Positions 22,209 to 29,320 of a stretch of 64,000 nucleotides of DNA are shown one piece after another; positions within the stretch are counted from its first letter, which is position 1, and the number at the start of each line of letters is the position of its first letter. The translations under genes were made by a program, and so were the position numbers. Origin of the DNA: a virus; the IMG/VR virus record IMGVR_UViG_3300017987_000082, positions 1-64,000 of that record, one strand, 5' to 3'. Under the pieces are notes generated by a model that was given only the letters and a program-made list of their open reading frames with translations, made no database searches and was not told where the DNA came from.

Positions 22209-23033
22209 ATGCAAGAAAAAATCAAAACGGCAAAGGCAAGAAAAGAAGAATTGATTTTGAACATTGAAAAAACCGAAAAGGTGCTTTTTGATGCCGCGGC
22301 CGCGCTTAAGGTGGCAAAAGGAAAAAGCAAGGTTGCCGCGCGCAAGGCGCTTAAGGTTGCCGAAAAGAACCATGCGGCCGCGGTTGATGCGGCACGCGCC
22401 GCGGGCGTGTTGCCTGCGCCTGAAAACACCGCGGCTGAAAGTGAAGCAAACACCGCGGCTAAAAAATTGAGTGACGCGCCCGCGCCCGCGGCCGTCAAGG
22501 CTCAGGCAATCATTGACGCGGCAGTTGACGCTACGCCCGCGGTCAAAAAGAAGGTTCAAGAAAAGCTGGCCGAAAGCGCGCCTGAAGTACACGCGGAATA
22601 TATGAAGCTTGTGGCCGCGGCCGCGCGAATGGGTGAAGCAACCCAACCGGTTTTAACACTCAACAATTCACTCATTGAGGTTGAGCGCGGCACAAAAGAA
22701 GTTGACGTTAACAACATACCAATTGTGTCAAGCGCGTTCGGTGCGGTTGAATTTTTGCGGCCACGGCTGAATAATGCCCGCTTCATTCTCACCGCGAAGA
22801 ACCTAAAAGCGGGCAAGGAAGCTTCAATTCGCATTTTTGAGCGCGGCCAAACGAAACCTACATCACGCGTGATATTCACCGCACGTTCGGGTGAATTCGG
22901 AAGCTCAGCGAAGGAAATGTCAAACATGGGTATTGCCTGTGAACGCATAACCCATGGTGGGAAATATGGTTATTCAACCGCGTGGGAAAAACTTCAGGCT
23001 TTCTACACCGAAAATTTCTGCATCAAGAAATAA
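22209..23033 (+). CDS. Ala/Lys-rich coiled-coil protein with unknown C-terminal domain
   Basis: 274 aa from ATG 22209 (AAAGGAAA upstream). Residues 1-150 are Ala/Lys/Glu-rich with strong coiled-coil character. Residues 165-274 look folded (NSLIEVERGTKEVDVNNIPI, ARFILTAKNLKAG, IRIFERGQTKPTSRVIF). Codon use is markedly different from its neighbours, with many GCG and CGC codons, which suggests separate origin. It stands alone between a promoter and a terminator. Confidence 0.7.
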   Translation: MQEKIKTAKARKEELILNIEKTEKVLFDAAAALKVAKGKSKVAARKALKVAEKNHAAAVDAARAAGVLPAPENTAAESEANTAAKKLSDAPAPAAVKAQAIIDAAVDATPAVKKKVQEKLAESAPEVHAEYMKLVAAAARMGEATQPVLTLNNSLIEVERGTKEVDVNNIPIVSSAFGAVEFLRPRLNNARFILTAKNLKAGKEASIRIFERGQTKPTSRVIFTARSGEFGSSAKEMSNMGIACERITHGGKYGYSTAWEKLQAFYTENFCIKK

Positions 23034-23058
23034 ATTTTAGCCCGCGCCCGCGGTATAA

Positions 23059-23094
23059 CGCGCCTGTTATTTTTTTTTAACAGGCGCGTTTTTC
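23059..23094 (+). terminator. Rho-independent terminator
   Basis: Eleven-bp stem CGCGCCTGTTA (23059-23069) with TAACAGGCGCG (23078-23088), followed by TTTTTC. Confidence 0.9.
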
Positions 23095-23340
23095 TTGCCC
23101 CTGCCTTGCCACCAGGCTTGCCCCTGCCTTGCCACCAGCACGCCACCAGCACGGCCACCAGCACGGCCACCAGCACGGCACCAGCACGCCCACCAGCACG
23201 CCCCCTGCCTTGCCACCAGCACGGCACCAGCACGCCCCCTGCCTTGCCACCAGGCTTGCCACCAGCACGCCCCCTGCACGCCACCAGGCTTGCCACCAGC
23301 ACGCCCCCTGCCTTGCCACCAGCACGGCACCAGCTTGACA
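23095..23340. repeat. Degenerate GCCACCAGCACG tandem repeat array
   Basis: About 245 bp built from short units such as GCCACCAGCACGG and GCCCCTGCCTTGCCACCAG, lying directly after the terminator. Open frames occur in all phases but are simple-sequence artefacts. The 23095-23941 gap has no credible gene. Confidence 0.85.
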
Positions 23341-23492
23341 GCTTTCACTGGTTAACACCTTTTGACGCGTTGCGTCAAAGTGTCAAAGTGTCAATTTGAT
23401 TCTCAATATGGGAAAAAATTGTCACATTAATATATGCGCATAGCCAAAATGGGCATGGCTGTGATGTGTCCCTCCTCACAAATAATCGCTCT

Positions 23493-23558
23493 TCTCTTTT
23501 CAATATCCCACGAGTCTCTTTTCAATATCCCACGAGTCTCTTTTCAATATCCCACGAG
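23493..23558. repeat. Three perfect 22-bp tandem repeats
   Basis: Units 23493-23514, 23515-23536 and 23537-23558 are identical (core TTTTCAATATCCCACGAG). A related TTTTTTCAATATCCCCCGAG occurs at 23641. Confidence 0.92.
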
Positions 23559-23880
23559 CTTAACAAACTCGCCAAAACCTCGCCAAAACACACTATATTC
23601 TCCCCAAAGTAAGTACCTGTCTGCAAAAAAACCGTCCCAATTTTTTCAATATCCCCCGAGTATTACCCCTAACAAAACACGCCTAAATACCCCCTAAATA
23701 ACTTTATAAATGTCCTATGATGTGAATGATGTGAAATTGGTGTGAATGATGTGAAATGTTTGTCCCCTTTTTAAACCCCTAGCGCATTTATGACGCAATG
23801 TGTCCATTAATAAGTGGATGTTAAAAGATTTCACATACCCCCACATACCCCCACCCTATCTCCCTTTTGTTTCATTTATT

Positions 23881-23924
23881 ATGGACTAATTATGGACTAA
23901 TTATGGACTAATTATGGACCAATT
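23881..23924. repeat. Four 11-bp tandem repeats (ATGGACTAATT)
   Basis: Three perfect and one single-mismatch copy (ATGGACCAATT), 18 bp before the sigma-70-like promoter at 23942. A possible operator for the downstream gene. Confidence 0.85.
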
Positions 23925-23941
23925 ATCAAAGACTTATTTAT

Positions 23942-23971
23942 TTGACAAGCCGTCCAATTTACGGGTATTAT
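23942..23971 (+). promoter_or_regulatory. Sigma-70-like promoter of the PAPS-reductase-like gene
   Basis: TTGACA and TATTAT with 18-base spacing, 64 bp before GTG 24035. Confidence 0.6.
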
Positions 23972-24034
23972 ATTTCATTATTACAGACATATATTTAATG
24001 CGCCCTGGAAGTTGTGTTTGCGGAGGAGAGTTTC

Positions 24035-25249
24035 GTGGAGAAAGAGAAGAGAAAGAGAAAGGAAGTTGTAGATAAGGGGAGAGAAGAAGATAGGGTGGTT
24101 AGGGAGTTTATGAAGAGGAGAGATAAGAGGAAAATGAAGCTGGATAAGAATAGGCGGTTGCCGGGAGAGGTTAGAGGTGGAAATATAAAAGATGCAGAGG
24201 ATAAGAGGTGGGAATTGAAAGAGCGGCAGGGGTTGCCGTTAGAGATTAAGATAAGAATGAGTAAGGATCGTATAGAAGAGTGGTATAGGCATTGGAACGG
24301 GCGCATTTATGTATCGTTCTCTGGGGGTAAGGATAGTACGGCCTTGTTACATTTAGTAAGAAGTATGTATCCTGAGGTCCCGGCGGTGTTTGTAGATACT
24401 GGACTGGAATTTCCTGAAATAAGAAAATTTGTTAAACGAGTAGAGAACGTAACGTGGTTGAGGCCGAAGATGCCTTTCTTTGAGGTTATAGAGAAATATG
24501 GGTATCCGATTATTAGTAAGGAGAGTGCTGCTAAGTTGTATGATATTCAGAATACTCGTAGCGAGAAGGTACTTAAGAAAAGGTTGTATGGGGATAAGTT
24601 TGGTCGGGGTCGGCTACCGGAGAAGTGGAAGTATTTAATTGATGCAGATTTTAAGATATCAGATAGGTGTTGTATGGTAATGAAGAAGGCTCCGATTATG
24701 AAGTATATTAAGGAGAATAACAGGGCGGGTATAATCGGGACGATGGCGGATGACTCTCGCCTGAGGACTACTAACTATCTGATGAATGGATGTAATGTTT
24801 ACCGTAACTACAGACCTACCAGTACCCCTATTGCTTTTTGGGTGGAGCAGGATGTTGTAGAGTATATTAATAGATTTAATCTTGATTACTCGGAAATATA
24901 CGATATGGGGTATGCTAATACAGGTTGTATATTTTGTGCCTTCGGCGTGCATCTTGAGTATGGAGAAAATAGATTTCAGCGACTGTATCATACTCACCCA
25001 AAACATTATTGGTATTGTATAGAAAAGCTTGGTATGGGAAAGGTACTTGAAGCGATAGGTGTAAACTATAAGGTTGGGTTTTGTAAAGATTGCCGTTACC
25101 TTGGTAAAGAGCTAAACAGGTATATAGACGCGGAAGGTAGGGTTTCCGGTATGTATATATGTAATAAGAAGGTCTTAGAGAAAACAAACGCCTACAATAA
25201 AGCTTGTATTAAATTTGTCCTTAAAAAGAGTAAAGCCGTAATAGTTTAA
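24035..25249 (+). CDS. PAPS reductase/PP-loop family protein (YbdN/DndC-like)
   Basis: 404 aa from GTG 24035, chosen for GGAGGAG 8 nt upstream. Residues 1-65 are very basic and charged. SFSGGKDSTALL (S96-T102) is the PP-loop, followed by VDTGLEFPEIRKF. Cys pairs later (ISDRCCMVMKKAP, NTGCIFCAFG, CKDCRYLG) suggest an iron-sulfur or zinc site. The family activates sulfate or adenylates substrates; relatives act in DNA phosphorothioation (DndC) or unknown phage functions. The AGG/AGA-rich codon use differs from its neighbours. No dnd partner genes are visible. Confidence 0.85.
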   Translation: MEKEKRKRKEVVDKGREEDRVVREFMKRRDKRKMKLDKNRRLPGEVRGGNIKDAEDKRWELKERQGLPLEIKIRMSKDRIEEWYRHWNGRIYVSFSGGKDSTALLHLVRSMYPEVPAVFVDTGLEFPEIRKFVKRVENVTWLRPKMPFFEVIEKYGYPIISKESAAKLYDIQNTRSEKVLKKRLYGDKFGRGRLPEKWKYLIDADFKISDRCCMVMKKAPIMKYIKENNRAGIIGTMADDSRLRTTNYLMNGCNVYRNYRPTSTPIAFWVEQDVVEYINRFNLDYSEIYDMGYANTGCIFCAFGVHLEYGENRFQRLYHTHPKHYWYCIEKLGMGKVLEAIGVNYKVGFCKDCRYLGKELNRYIDAEGRVSGMYICNKKVLEKTNAYNKACIKFVLKKSKAVIV

Positions 25250-25275
25250 TCCTTCCTTAAACGACCCCTTTTTTC

Positions 25276-25304
25276 TTGACACCGATTTTTAAGTATTTTA
25301 TATT
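25276..25304 (+). promoter_or_regulatory. Sigma-70-like promoter
   Basis: TTGACA, 17 bases, TATATT; 82 bp before ATG 25386. Confidence 0.62.
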
Positions 25305-25385
25305 GTAACCTCATTAAAGGTGCGCTGGGAAGGTATGTAAAGAGAAGGTTTAGTTAAAGAGAAATTTGATAAAGGAGAAACGAGT

Positions 25386-25780
25386 ATGAGAAAGAGATTT
25401 TTTGTGCCGGAGATTACAGAGAAAATGAGGGATCTGCTGGTTAAGTATTACAGCGGGAGGTGGATTGGGAAGTTGGAGAGCGAGATTTGGGTGGCTTTCG
25501 AGTTTATGCACATTCGCCGCAGTATGTGGAAGGGTGAAGGGTGGCACCGTGCTCGTTTTGTCAGGCGCATGCTGGAATTTGCTCTGCTTGTCCTTGCGGA
25601 ATTATGGATAGCGGATGTGGAATTATTGCGTCAGAAATTGAGAGTGAAAATTTGACTCCTGGTGGGACGAATACGATTAAAGAAATAAATGCCGAGCATA
25701 AGCGAATTGACAGGGCGAAATATCTTTGTGCGAAACGACTCTATGAAGTACTAGAGGAAGTATGGGAAGAACTCTGCTAA
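25386..25780 (+). pseudogene. Cys-rich protein gene with apparent frameshift
   Basis: ATG 25386 (AAAGGAG upstream) reads MRKRFFVPEITEKMRDLLVK and continues to MWKGEGWHRAR. From 25538 the -1 frame carries the typical Cys segment APCSFCQAHAGICSACPCG and ends at TAA 25780 with EVLEEVWEELC. Joining the frames near the GGG at 25539-25541 (one extra base) gives a protein of about 131 aa of the same style as the 18956 gene. Sequencing error, decay or programmed frameshift cannot be told apart. Confidence 0.55.
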
Positions 25781-25797
25781 AAGGAGAGGTTGTTATT

Positions 25798-25917
25798 ATG
25801 AAAATTGTACGGTTGAATAAAGAAAAGAGGAAAGCGATTCTGGAAGCCCTGCTTGATGTAGAGGAACATATGAAGGCTCTTGTTGAAGAGGGCAGCCTAG
25901 ACAGGCGGGGGGAGTAA
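25798..25917 (+). CDS. 39-aa protein
   Basis: ATG 25798 after AAGGAGAGG. Encodes MKIVRLNKEKRKAILEALLD and 19 further charged residues, one amphipathic helix. Last gene of its unit. Confidence 0.58.
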   Translation: MKIVRLNKEKRKAILEALLDVEEHMKALVEEGSLDRRGE

Positions 25918-25976
25918 ACCAGGCGGGGGAGTAAATAAGGTTAAGAAAAAATATTAAAATCTTAAAATACTGTTAA

Positions 25977-26005
25977 TTGCCAAAACTGAAATAGTTTGTT
26001 ATAAT
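25977..26005 (+). promoter_or_regulatory. Sigma-70-like promoter
   Basis: TTGCCA, 17 bases, TATAAT; 31 bp before ATG 26036. Confidence 0.72.
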
Positions 26006-26035
26006 AGCCCTTCCCTTAATAAAGGAGGTTTTGGT

Positions 26036-26284
26036 ATGAAAGAGCCTGTTGGGTTTGTTGGGTTTTTTGGGAATGTTACTATAGCTCTTGTTATCGCTAT
26101 TATTTTCTTCAGCATAGCCAGCTTTATTTCTTCGTCGGTTTGGGGATCGTATCACCCAGTAGCCGAGGGGGTCATGCTTGAGGACAAAGAAATTGCAAAG
26201 GGGCTATTTAGGGTCTACGATCAAGAGCTTGGTGTTGCCTGCTATACAAGCGTGCGGGCTATTTCCTGCGTAAGCCTGATGTAA
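26036..26284 (+). CDS. Small single-pass membrane protein
   Basis: 82 aa, ATG 26036 after AAAGGAGG. Hydrophobic residues about 14-38 form a membrane helix (VTIALVIAIIFFSIASFISS). The C-terminus GVACYTSVRAISCVSLM is closely similar to the end of the 33-aa protein at 26506. Confidence 0.68.
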   Translation: MKEPVGFVGFFGNVTIALVIAIIFFSIASFISSSVWGSYHPVAEGVMLEDKEIAKGLFRVYDQELGVACYTSVRAISCVSLM

Positions 26285-26296
26285 AGGAGAATTAAA

Positions 26297-26509
26297 ATGG
26301 CGCAACCAAAAACAACGGAAAACCTGATCCCCGTCATGTTGAGCAAGGAAGAGGTGTTTGATGCCGTAACAGCCGAGGTCATAAGCCGCTTTGCCAAGGC
26401 GGGGCACGACCCTAAGAGGATACGCATTAAGTCTTCCGAGTTTCAAACTGAAGAGTATCAGGGTAACGAGATATTTACTGGCATTAAAGTTACGGTCGGC
26501 TTTAAATGA
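26297..26509 (+). CDS. Unknown 70-aa protein
   Basis: ATG 26297 after AAAGGAGAA. Helical N-half (LSKEEVFDAVTAEVISRFAK) and beta C-half (GNEIFTGIKVTVGF). Its stop overlaps the next start (ATGA). Confidence 0.65.
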   Translation: MAQPKTTENLIPVMLSKEEVFDAVTAEVISRFAKAGHDPKRIRIKSSEFQTEEYQGNEIFTGIKVTVGFK

Positions 26510-26607
26510 TTCGCTGCGTTGACTGCGCCCACTACGATCATGAAACCGGCGTGGTGTGCTATACATATCATGGAATATCTTGTGTAAGCCTTGATGTTGA
26601 GAACTGA
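26506..26607 (+). CDS. 33-aa Cys-rich protein
   Basis: ATG 26506 overlaps the upstream stop. Encodes MIRCVDCAHYDHETGVVCYT plus 13 residues; the end GISCVSLDVEN matches the C-terminal motif of the 26036 protein. CVDC and two further Cys suggest metal binding. Confidence 0.62.
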   Translation: MIRCVDCAHYDHETGVVCYTYHGISCVSLDVEN

Positions 26608-26613
26608 AACAGT

Positions 26614-26823
26614 TTGCTTGCTGTGCGGTGGGAATGAAGTGGTTAGCCTGACCCGCCGGACCGTACCCGGCTTAATGGTAGCTATGGCAAAAACACCCCT
26701 ATGGAATTGGGGTTCTGGCGAGGCACCAGTTAAGTTAACCCATAGCGGGATCTTTTGTTGCTTGGCCACAACTGCTGATCCCTTAAACCCATTGTGCGGA
26801 CCGCGCAGCAAGCAATTTTTTTT
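26614..26823 (+). ncRNA. Candidate structured RNA of about 210 nt, family unrecognised
   Basis: The ends pair in a 16-bp stem (26614-26629 with 26800-26815, one G-U pair), followed by eight T as an intrinsic terminator. Inside: GCCGG hairpin (26655-26671); GCTATGG (26681-26687) with CCATAGC (26739-26745); ACCCC with GGGGT hairpin (26694-26713); CTGG with CCAG (26715-26729); GGGATC (26747-26752) with GATCCC (26777-26782), enclosing a GTTG/CAAC hairpin. This multi-branch architecture is typical of ornate phage RNAs. An overlapping 105-codon frame looks like a shadow. The next gene's ribosome site follows the T-run at once. Confidence 0.68.
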
Positions 26824-26834
26824 AGGAGAATCAC

Positions 26835-27002
26835 ATGAGCAAAATACCATTTGTTATTCCAATAGAGGTTCTCGAAAACATACTGCGCCTTGCAACTGTC
26901 CATATTGAAGACCATGACGAGCTTGGTGATATGTCAAAGAGTGTAATTGGCTTCTTTGGAAACGACCTGATTAATGATATTATAAACGAAGATGAAGAGT
27001 AA
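26835..27002 (+). CDS. 55-aa acidic protein
   Basis: ATG 26835 after AGGAGAA. Encodes MSKIPFVIPIEVLENILRLA then an acidic helical tail. Directly follows the structured RNA terminator, so it needs read-through or its own promoter. Confidence 0.6.
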   Translation: MSKIPFVIPIEVLENILRLATVHIEDHDELGDMSKSVIGFFGNDLINDIINEDEE

Positions 27003-27003
27003 A

Positions 27004-27441
27004 ATGGTTGACGAAAACTCTATATGTTGCTTTAACTGCATTCACGCTGACCTTGAACCGATTTTTCTTTTTGGGGAAAATGAAAACGGCATTGCTTTTA
27101 AGCTTGTGGAGTGCTTTGCTAGAAAGTCAGTAAAAGAGTCGCCACCACAAGAGGCATACTTGCCTCCTGACAGACCACAAAATTGCAAACACTTTGAAAG
27201 GGATAATTACATGGGAGTTACTGTAAAACAGAAAGAGCACACGAGTGTTATGGATCTTGCCAACGAAATCAGGAAAGAATACCCTGTAATGGGGGCGCTG
27301 AACAGTGACCTCAATGGAATAGTGAAAAAAACCATTAAAATGCTTGCCCAGATGCCCCTAGATGACGTTTTAAGGCTGCTTATTGAGGTTTCCCCTAGCT
27401 CAATGGAAAAGTGGCTTACGGGGGATCCTGATGCGCCTTAG
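27004..27441 (+). CDS. Unknown protein with N-terminal Cys motif
   Basis: 145 aa from ATG 27004 (an in-frame ATG at 26992 is the alternative). N-terminal ICCFNCIHADLEPIF and a later C-x(n)-C (ECFARKS, NCKHFERD) make a likely zinc site, as in other small proteins here. The C-terminal half is helical (TIKMLAQMPLDDVLRLLIEV). Overlaps the next gene by 11 bp. Confidence 0.65.
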   Translation: MVDENSICCFNCIHADLEPIFLFGENENGIAFKLVECFARKSVKESPPQEAYLPPDRPQNCKHFERDNYMGVTVKQKEHTSVMDLANEIRKEYPVMGALNSDLNGIVKKTIKMLAQMPLDDVLRLLIEVSPSSMEKWLTGDPDAP

Positions 27442-27706
27442 AGGCTATTATTTAATAACCCGCTATGAGGGGAATACCCTTGCCGATGAGATGCGTTCTC
27501 TTTTTGAGTATTTCAACACCCCGGTAGTCGTTGATGTTTACCCAGACCCAGCCAGCCTTGGGGCTGTTGTAGCCGTTAAGGGATACTATACGGATGAGAC
27601 TCTTCGCGAGTTTAACAGATTGAATCTTTTAAAGTTATATATTAACAGACTTAAGAAACTTAAAAGCGGAGGAAAATATGAGCCACCTGATTGTGAAGCT
27701 GATTAA
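27431..27706 (+). CDS. Unknown 91-aa protein
   Basis: ATG 27431 chosen because it follows GGGGGAT and matches the reading MRLRGYYLITRYEGNTLADE. Alpha/beta pattern (TPVVVDVYPDPASLGAVVAV). Overlaps the next gene by 29 bp. Confidence 0.6.
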   Translation: MRLRGYYLITRYEGNTLADEMRSLFEYFNTPVVVDVYPDPASLGAVVAVKGYYTDETLREFNRLNLLKLYINRLKKLKSGGKYEPPDCEAD

Positions 27707-28037
27707 GATTTTTTTAAGCATTTATTGCCCCATGCGAGATGAATGCCCCTACCGGGTTATGGACGTTTTAGGCGTTGACAGAAAGCTTCTCAGGAAGTAT
27801 ATTGATGAAGGTGGAAAGCTAGTGTTTGATTTTGCATCTGAGCATCTTGCTGAATTCAATAAGGAGTTAAACTGTGGCTTAAAAAATGAAGAGTTTAAAC
27901 AGTTCGTGCTTGAGGCGCAGGAGCTTCTAAACAAGTTTAATATTGCCAGTATATTCACCGAGAATAACGAGGAAGAAAATGGCAAGAAGGAAGTTCACAA
28001 AAAGGGAAAAGCCAGAAGATATAACGCACGAAATTAG
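27678..28037 (+). CDS. Unknown 119-aa protein
   Basis: ATG 27678 after GGAGG. Hydrophobic N-terminus (LIVKLIKIFLSIYC), then DECPYRVMDVLGVDRKLLRK and a helical body. Highly basic tail. Possibly membrane-associated. Confidence 0.62.
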   Translation: MSHLIVKLIKIFLSIYCPMRDECPYRVMDVLGVDRKLLRKYIDEGGKLVFDFASEHLAEFNKELNCGLKNEEFKQFVLEAQELLNKFNIASIFTENNEEENGKKEVHKKGKARRYNARN

Positions 28038-28212
28038 CTCTGCCAATCCAAGCCCCGGTGTTGATGATGTTCAGATTCGGTTTAAAAAATTCGACACTAT
28101 GTTGAGTAAAATAACCCTGCCGATTGATAAAGCAAAAAGTTTTGCGGAAGACCTTTGTGCGTTCCTGAATATTCCCACCAAAAAAGGAAACAATGAAGAC
28201 AAAGGAGGCTAA
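27979..28212 (+). CDS. Unknown 77-aa protein
   Basis: ATG 27979 after GAGGAAG, overlapping the previous gene by 59 bp. Basic N-terminus (MARRKFTKREKPEDITHEIS), helical C-terminus. Two bp before the HTH gene. Confidence 0.58.
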   Translation: MARRKFTKREKPEDITHEISSANPSPGVDDVQIRFKKFDTMLSKITLPIDKAKSFAEDLCAFLNIPTKKGNNEDKGG

Positions 28213-28214
28213 TC

Positions 28215-28481
28215 ATGCCAAAAGAAGTTTTCCTCAGAACAAAAGAAGCTGCCCACGTGTTCAGCCATGCCATAGGAGAAGACGTCAGCCCGGATGATCT
28301 TCTTGATTACGCCAGAGCTGGAAGGTTAAAGGCGGAGAAAATTGGTCGGTATTGGCAGTTCAAGCAAAAAGATATTGTTGATTTTTGCAAGAAAGTTTTA
28401 TCCGACCGAGATAAGGCGAAAAGGGCGAGGGAAAATGAAAGAAGAAAAATCGGAACCGGAAGCAGTTCAAACGCAATATGA
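28215..28481 (+). CDS. Excisionase/MerR-type helix-turn-helix DNA-binding protein
   Basis: 88 aa, ATG 28215 after AAAGGAGG. FLRTKEAAHVFSHAIGEDVS, LLDYARAGRLKAEKIGRYWQ and FKQKDIVDFCKK follow the HTH_17/excisionase pattern: helix, helix, wing with arginine, then a final helix. Likely a transcription factor or recombination directionality factor; no integrase is visible. Overlaps the next gene. Confidence 0.75.
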   Translation: MPKEVFLRTKEAAHVFSHAIGEDVSPDDLLDYARAGRLKAEKIGRYWQFKQKDIVDFCKKVLSDRDKAKRARENERRKIGTGSSSNAI

Positions 28482-28695
28482 ATCAGTGCGGTTTACAGCC
28501 AAGGAACTTGAATGGATATTTTTGTATTTCAACAAGAGCCTTGGGCTTGCCTACCGCGGCGATCAAGACAGAGACGGCCTTAAACTTGAAGAGTTGCAGT
28601 GTGACCAGTTCTCCCCAAGGCTACTCATGGAAGATGTAAAAATAACCCAAAGGATAATTGCTAAAACGAGGCCGTATGGATCACATGGGGGTTGA
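28435..28695 (+). CDS. Unknown 86-aa protein
   Basis: ATG 28435 after GAGGGAA, overlapping the HTH gene by 47 bp. Encodes MKEEKSEPEAVQTQYESVRF and a helical body. Not recognised. Confidence 0.6.
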   Translation: MKEEKSEPEAVQTQYESVRFTAKELEWIFLYFNKSLGLAYRGDQDRDGLKLEELQCDQFSPRLLMEDVKITQRIIAKTRPYGSHGG

Positions 28696-28720
28696 CATGG
28701 CCCTTCCATTGTGGCATAAT
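28692..28720 (+). promoter_or_regulatory. Sigma-70-like promoter
   Basis: TTGACA, 17 bases, CATAAT. The transcript would begin near 28728 and run into the hairpin at 28761. Confidence 0.7.
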
Positions 28721-28760
28721 ATTTTTACTTATAGCCTTTGTTTGTTGTTTCATTACCCAC

Positions 28761-28804
28761 GCCCCGCGCTGTTAACTCCATGAGGATAGCGCGGGGCATT
28801 TTTT
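28761..28804 (+). terminator. Terminator or attenuator in the leader of the 28820 gene
   Basis: Ten-bp stem GCCCCGCGCT (28761-28770) with AGCGCGGGGC (28788-28797), then ATTTTTT. It lies between the promoter at 28692 and the ribosome site, so it may attenuate rather than only end the upstream operon. Confidence 0.85.
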
Positions 28805-28819
28805 ATGGAGGAAACAATT

Positions 28820-29170
28820 ATGGAAGCCGGCGTTAAGGAAGCCAGAGGCGAGTTAGAGAGTAGGCCGTATTTAGTGGCGGCAATGGTTGATGATGTTGAA
28901 GTCCGAATTGTTGTCCAGGCGGTAAGCTTGGCTGATGCCTTGGTGAATGCAACCTTTGCTTTTGCCAGAAAGAAGCTGTTTGTGCATTACCCCTCAACAG
29001 AGTGGATTAGGCAGAACGGGGGGCCGGGACTGATGGAGAAAATGAAGGGGGTTGAAAAATCCCACTTCGTAGCGGCCTTTGCCGTTCCCGGCGAGTATCG
29101 GTATATGGATGACTATAAAATCTACGGCCTCTACAAGGGCAAAGATGTATCAGGGCAGTGGTCCCATTAA
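28820..29170 (+). CDS. Unknown 116-aa protein
   Basis: ATG 28820 chosen for GGAGG 8 nt upstream; an earlier in-frame ATG lies inside that site. Beta-alpha pattern: YLVAAMVDDVEVRIVVQAVS, then ADALVNATFAFARKKLFVHY. Not recognised. Confidence 0.66.
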   Translation: MEAGVKEARGELESRPYLVAAMVDDVEVRIVVQAVSLADALVNATFAFARKKLFVHYPSTEWIRQNGGPGLMEKMKGVEKSHFVAAFAVPGEYRYMDDYKIYGLYKGKDVSGQWSH

Positions 29171-29186
29171 AAAGTTGTTTTCCTAT

Positions 29187-29216
29187 TTGACAAACAATTT
29201 AGGGATATAATATGGT
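29187..29216 (+). promoter_or_regulatory. Sigma-70-like promoter
   Basis: TTGACA followed 18 bases later by TATGGT; an overlapping TATAAT has shorter spacing. About 105 bp before the next gene, again with a hairpin in the leader. Confidence 0.5.
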
Positions 29217-29254
29217 TTAACTCAGGTAAGGGTGCTGGGTTTCACATTGGCGTA

Positions 29255-29304
29255 TGCCCCGTGGTGAGAAGATAACTCCGCCTTGCCACGGGGCAGTTTT
29301 TTTT
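29255..29304 (+). terminator. Terminator or attenuator in the leader of the 29321 gene
   Basis: TGCCCCGTGG (29255-29264) pairs with CCACGGGGCA (29286-29295), followed by eight T. Same layout as 28761-28804. Confidence 0.85.
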
Positions 29305-29320
29305 AAGGGGGTGAGCATGA

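Noticed and set aside
23095-23340. CRISPR array
   Set aside because: Short degenerate units without unique spacers of constant length and no cas genes.
23067-23399. Several open frames on both strands rich in Ala/Pro/Thr or Trp/Gly
   Set aside because: Simple repeats stay open in all frames; no start signals and no conserved composition.
23448-23466. GGGCATGGCTGTGATGTG as a tenth sigma-54 site
   Set aside because: The -12 GC element is missing at the right spacing and no gene follows within 500 bp.
26591-26908. 105-codon plus-strand ORF
   Set aside because: Crosses the structured RNA and its terminator and overlaps two better supported small genes in other frames.
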